Shown here: piece by piece, positions 5,319 to 6,334 of the stretch
Numbering within the stretch: the first letter of the stretch is position 1
Layout of the letters: each line of letters starts with the position of its first letter
Source: Pseudomonadota bacterium
Lineage (GTDB): Bacteria > Pseudomonadota > Gammaproteobacteria > Xanthomonadales > Xanthomonadaceae
Assembly (NCBI GenBank): GCA_023438325.1
Contig: JAEXRB010000075.1
Coordinates: 1 to 6,334, forward strand
Direction: 5' to 3'
DNA length: 6,334 nucleotides
Translations under genes and position numbers: made by a program
Notes under the pieces: model-generated
Seen by the model: only the letters and a program-made list of their open reading frames with translations
What the model was told of the DNA's origin: nothing
Databases searched by the model: none

Positions 5319-6334
5319 ATGAATCTCCTCATCCTGTGCCGCCCGGGTTTCGAACCAGAAGCCGCCGCCGAGATTGCCGATCGCGCGGCACAGCGCGGTG
5401 TGGGCGGATATCCGGAAGCCACGCGCAACGAGGGCTGGGTACGCTTCCACGCGTTCGAGACCGATGCTTCGGCCCATGCATCGCCACCGGGCAACTTGAT
5501 CTTCGCGCGCCAGTGCGTGCGGGTGCTTGCTGATCTGGCAGAGCTCGACCCCGGCGATCGCATCACGCCGATGCTGGCGGCGTTGCGCGCGCATGGCGGC
5601 ATCAGATTTGGCGAACTGCTCGTCGAACATCCCGACTCGGATACCACGCGACCGCTGGCCGGGCTGGCGCGCAGTTTCGGCAATGCGCTGCGACCGGCAC
5701 TGCGCCGCGCCGGCGTGCTTGCCGAGAAGCCGGACTCACGCCTTCCCTGCCTGCATGTGTGCTTTCTGAGCGGCACGCACGCGCTGCTCGGGCTGTCGCA
5801 GCCACGTGATGGTCGTGTCTGGCCGCAAGGGATTCCGCGCCTGCGTGTGCCCAAGGATGCACCGAGCCGCTCGGCGCAGAAGCTCGAAGAAGCCATCGAG
5901 ACGCTGATGGACGAGGAGGAACGCACGCGCTGGCTGAAACCGGGCATGAGCGCGGTGGATCTTGGCGCAGCGCCAGGCGGCTGGAGTTACATCCTCACGC
6001 GTCGCCATGTCCATGTGACCGCCATCGACAACGGCCCGCTGTCTGAAACCGTGCTCGCCACCGGGCTGGTACGCCACCTGCGTGCCGACGGCTTCACCTG
6101 GCAGCCGCCTCAACCCATGGACTGGATGGTCTGCGATATGGTGGAGCAGCCATCCCGCGTGGCCGCACGCATGGCCGAGTGGTTCACGAATGGCTGGTGC
6201 CGGCGTGCGATCTTCAATCTCAAGCTGCCGATGAAAAAACGTTACGCCGAAGTCTGCGCCAACCTCGACGATTTCCGCGCGCGCTGTGAAGCCGCGGGCG
6301 TGCCCGTCCAGACCCGCGCCCGGCAGCTCTACCA
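5319..6334 (+). CDS. rlmM: 23S rRNA (cytidine(2498)-2'-O)-methyltransferase RlmM (C-terminus beyond right edge)
   Basis: Partial gene, 338 codons of an expected 360 or so. The enzyme methylates the 2'-O of C2498 in 23S rRNA (E. coli numbering) using SAM. Opening MNLLILCRPGFEPEAAAEI matches the family N-terminus. A THUMP-like N-terminal half includes NLIFARQ (59-65) and ends with GIPRLRVPKDAPSRS (171-185). The Rossmann half has AVDLGAAPGGW (212-222, SAM motif I), IDNGP (236-240), WMVCDMVE (269-276) and NLKLPMKKRY (300-309). Lys188 in QKLEEA, Asp273 and Lys302 fit three of the K-D-K-E residues of 2'-O-methyltransferases; the fourth, a glutamate, would follow RARQLY just beyond the window. The ATG at 5319 gives the conserved N-terminus; only a weak AAGG sits 12 nt upstream. 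The gene starts 19 bp after tRNA-Ser with no terminator between, so the two may be cotranscribed. Confidence 0.96.
   Translation, partial: MNLLILCRPGFEPEAAAEIADRAAQRGVGGYPEATRNEGWVRFHAFETDASAHASPPGNLIFARQCVRVLADLAELDPGDRITPMLAALRAHGGIRFGELLVEHPDSDTTRPLAGLARSFGNALRPALRRAGVLAEKPDSRLPCLHVCFLSGTHALLGLSQPRDGRVWPQGIPRLRVPKDAPSRSAQKLEEAIETLMDEEERTRWLKPGMSAVDLGAAPGGWSYILTRRHVHVTAIDNGPLSETVLATGLVRHLRADGFTWQPPQPMDWMVCDMVEQPSRVAARMAEWFTNGWCRRAIFNLKLPMKKRYAEVCANLDDFRARCEAAGVPVQTRARQLY

Overview
The window is GC-rich bacterial chromosome with tightly packed housekeeping genes. Gene content and protein style suggest a gammaproteobacterium of the Xanthomonadales/Lysobacterales group (Xanthomonas, Dyella or Rhodanobacter type). 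The reasons are RlmD and Hpt sequences that read like xanthomonad versions, a nagZ next to a methylthioinosine phosphorylase gene, and an RlmM orthologue. The assignment comes from recalled family resemblance, not a database search.

Layout. Positions 1-4847 hold six genes on the minus strand, apparently one transcription unit read from high to low coordinates: rlmD (23S rRNA U1939 methyltransferase), a CYTH-domain protein, nagZ (beta-N-acetylhexosaminidase of muropeptide recycling), hpt (hypoxanthine-guanine phosphoribosyltransferase), an S-methyl-5'-thioinosine phosphorylase gene, and a multi-pass membrane protein (DUF6159-like) cut by the left edge. Three of the five junctions overlap (1, 10 and 4 bp). 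The other two gaps are 75 and 69 bp, and neither holds a convincing terminator.

Positions 4848-5209 are a 362-bp divergent intergenic region. It carries an 89-bp perfect direct repeat (4993-5081 and 5157-5245, offset 164 bp) whose second half is the 5' part of the downstream tRNA-Ser(UGA). The first copy is therefore a tRNA 5' fragment that stops inside the anticodon. A 75-bp stretch rich in small perfect hairpins separates the copies.

Positions 5210-5299 hold an intact tRNA-Ser(UGA) on the plus strand. Only 19 bp later rlmM (23S rRNA C2498 2'-O-methyltransferase) starts and runs off the right edge, lacking only its C-terminal end.

How the genes fit together. Hpt and the thioinosine phosphorylase form a purine-salvage pair: phosphorolysis of methylthioinosine gives hypoxanthine, which Hpt converts to IMP. 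NagZ recycles cell-wall fragments. RlmD and RlmM both modify 23S rRNA and flank the tRNA on opposite strands. I see no phage, transposase, CRISPR, toxin-antitoxin or defence genes. No clearly new system is visible. The duplicated tRNA/hairpin region is the one unusual structure.
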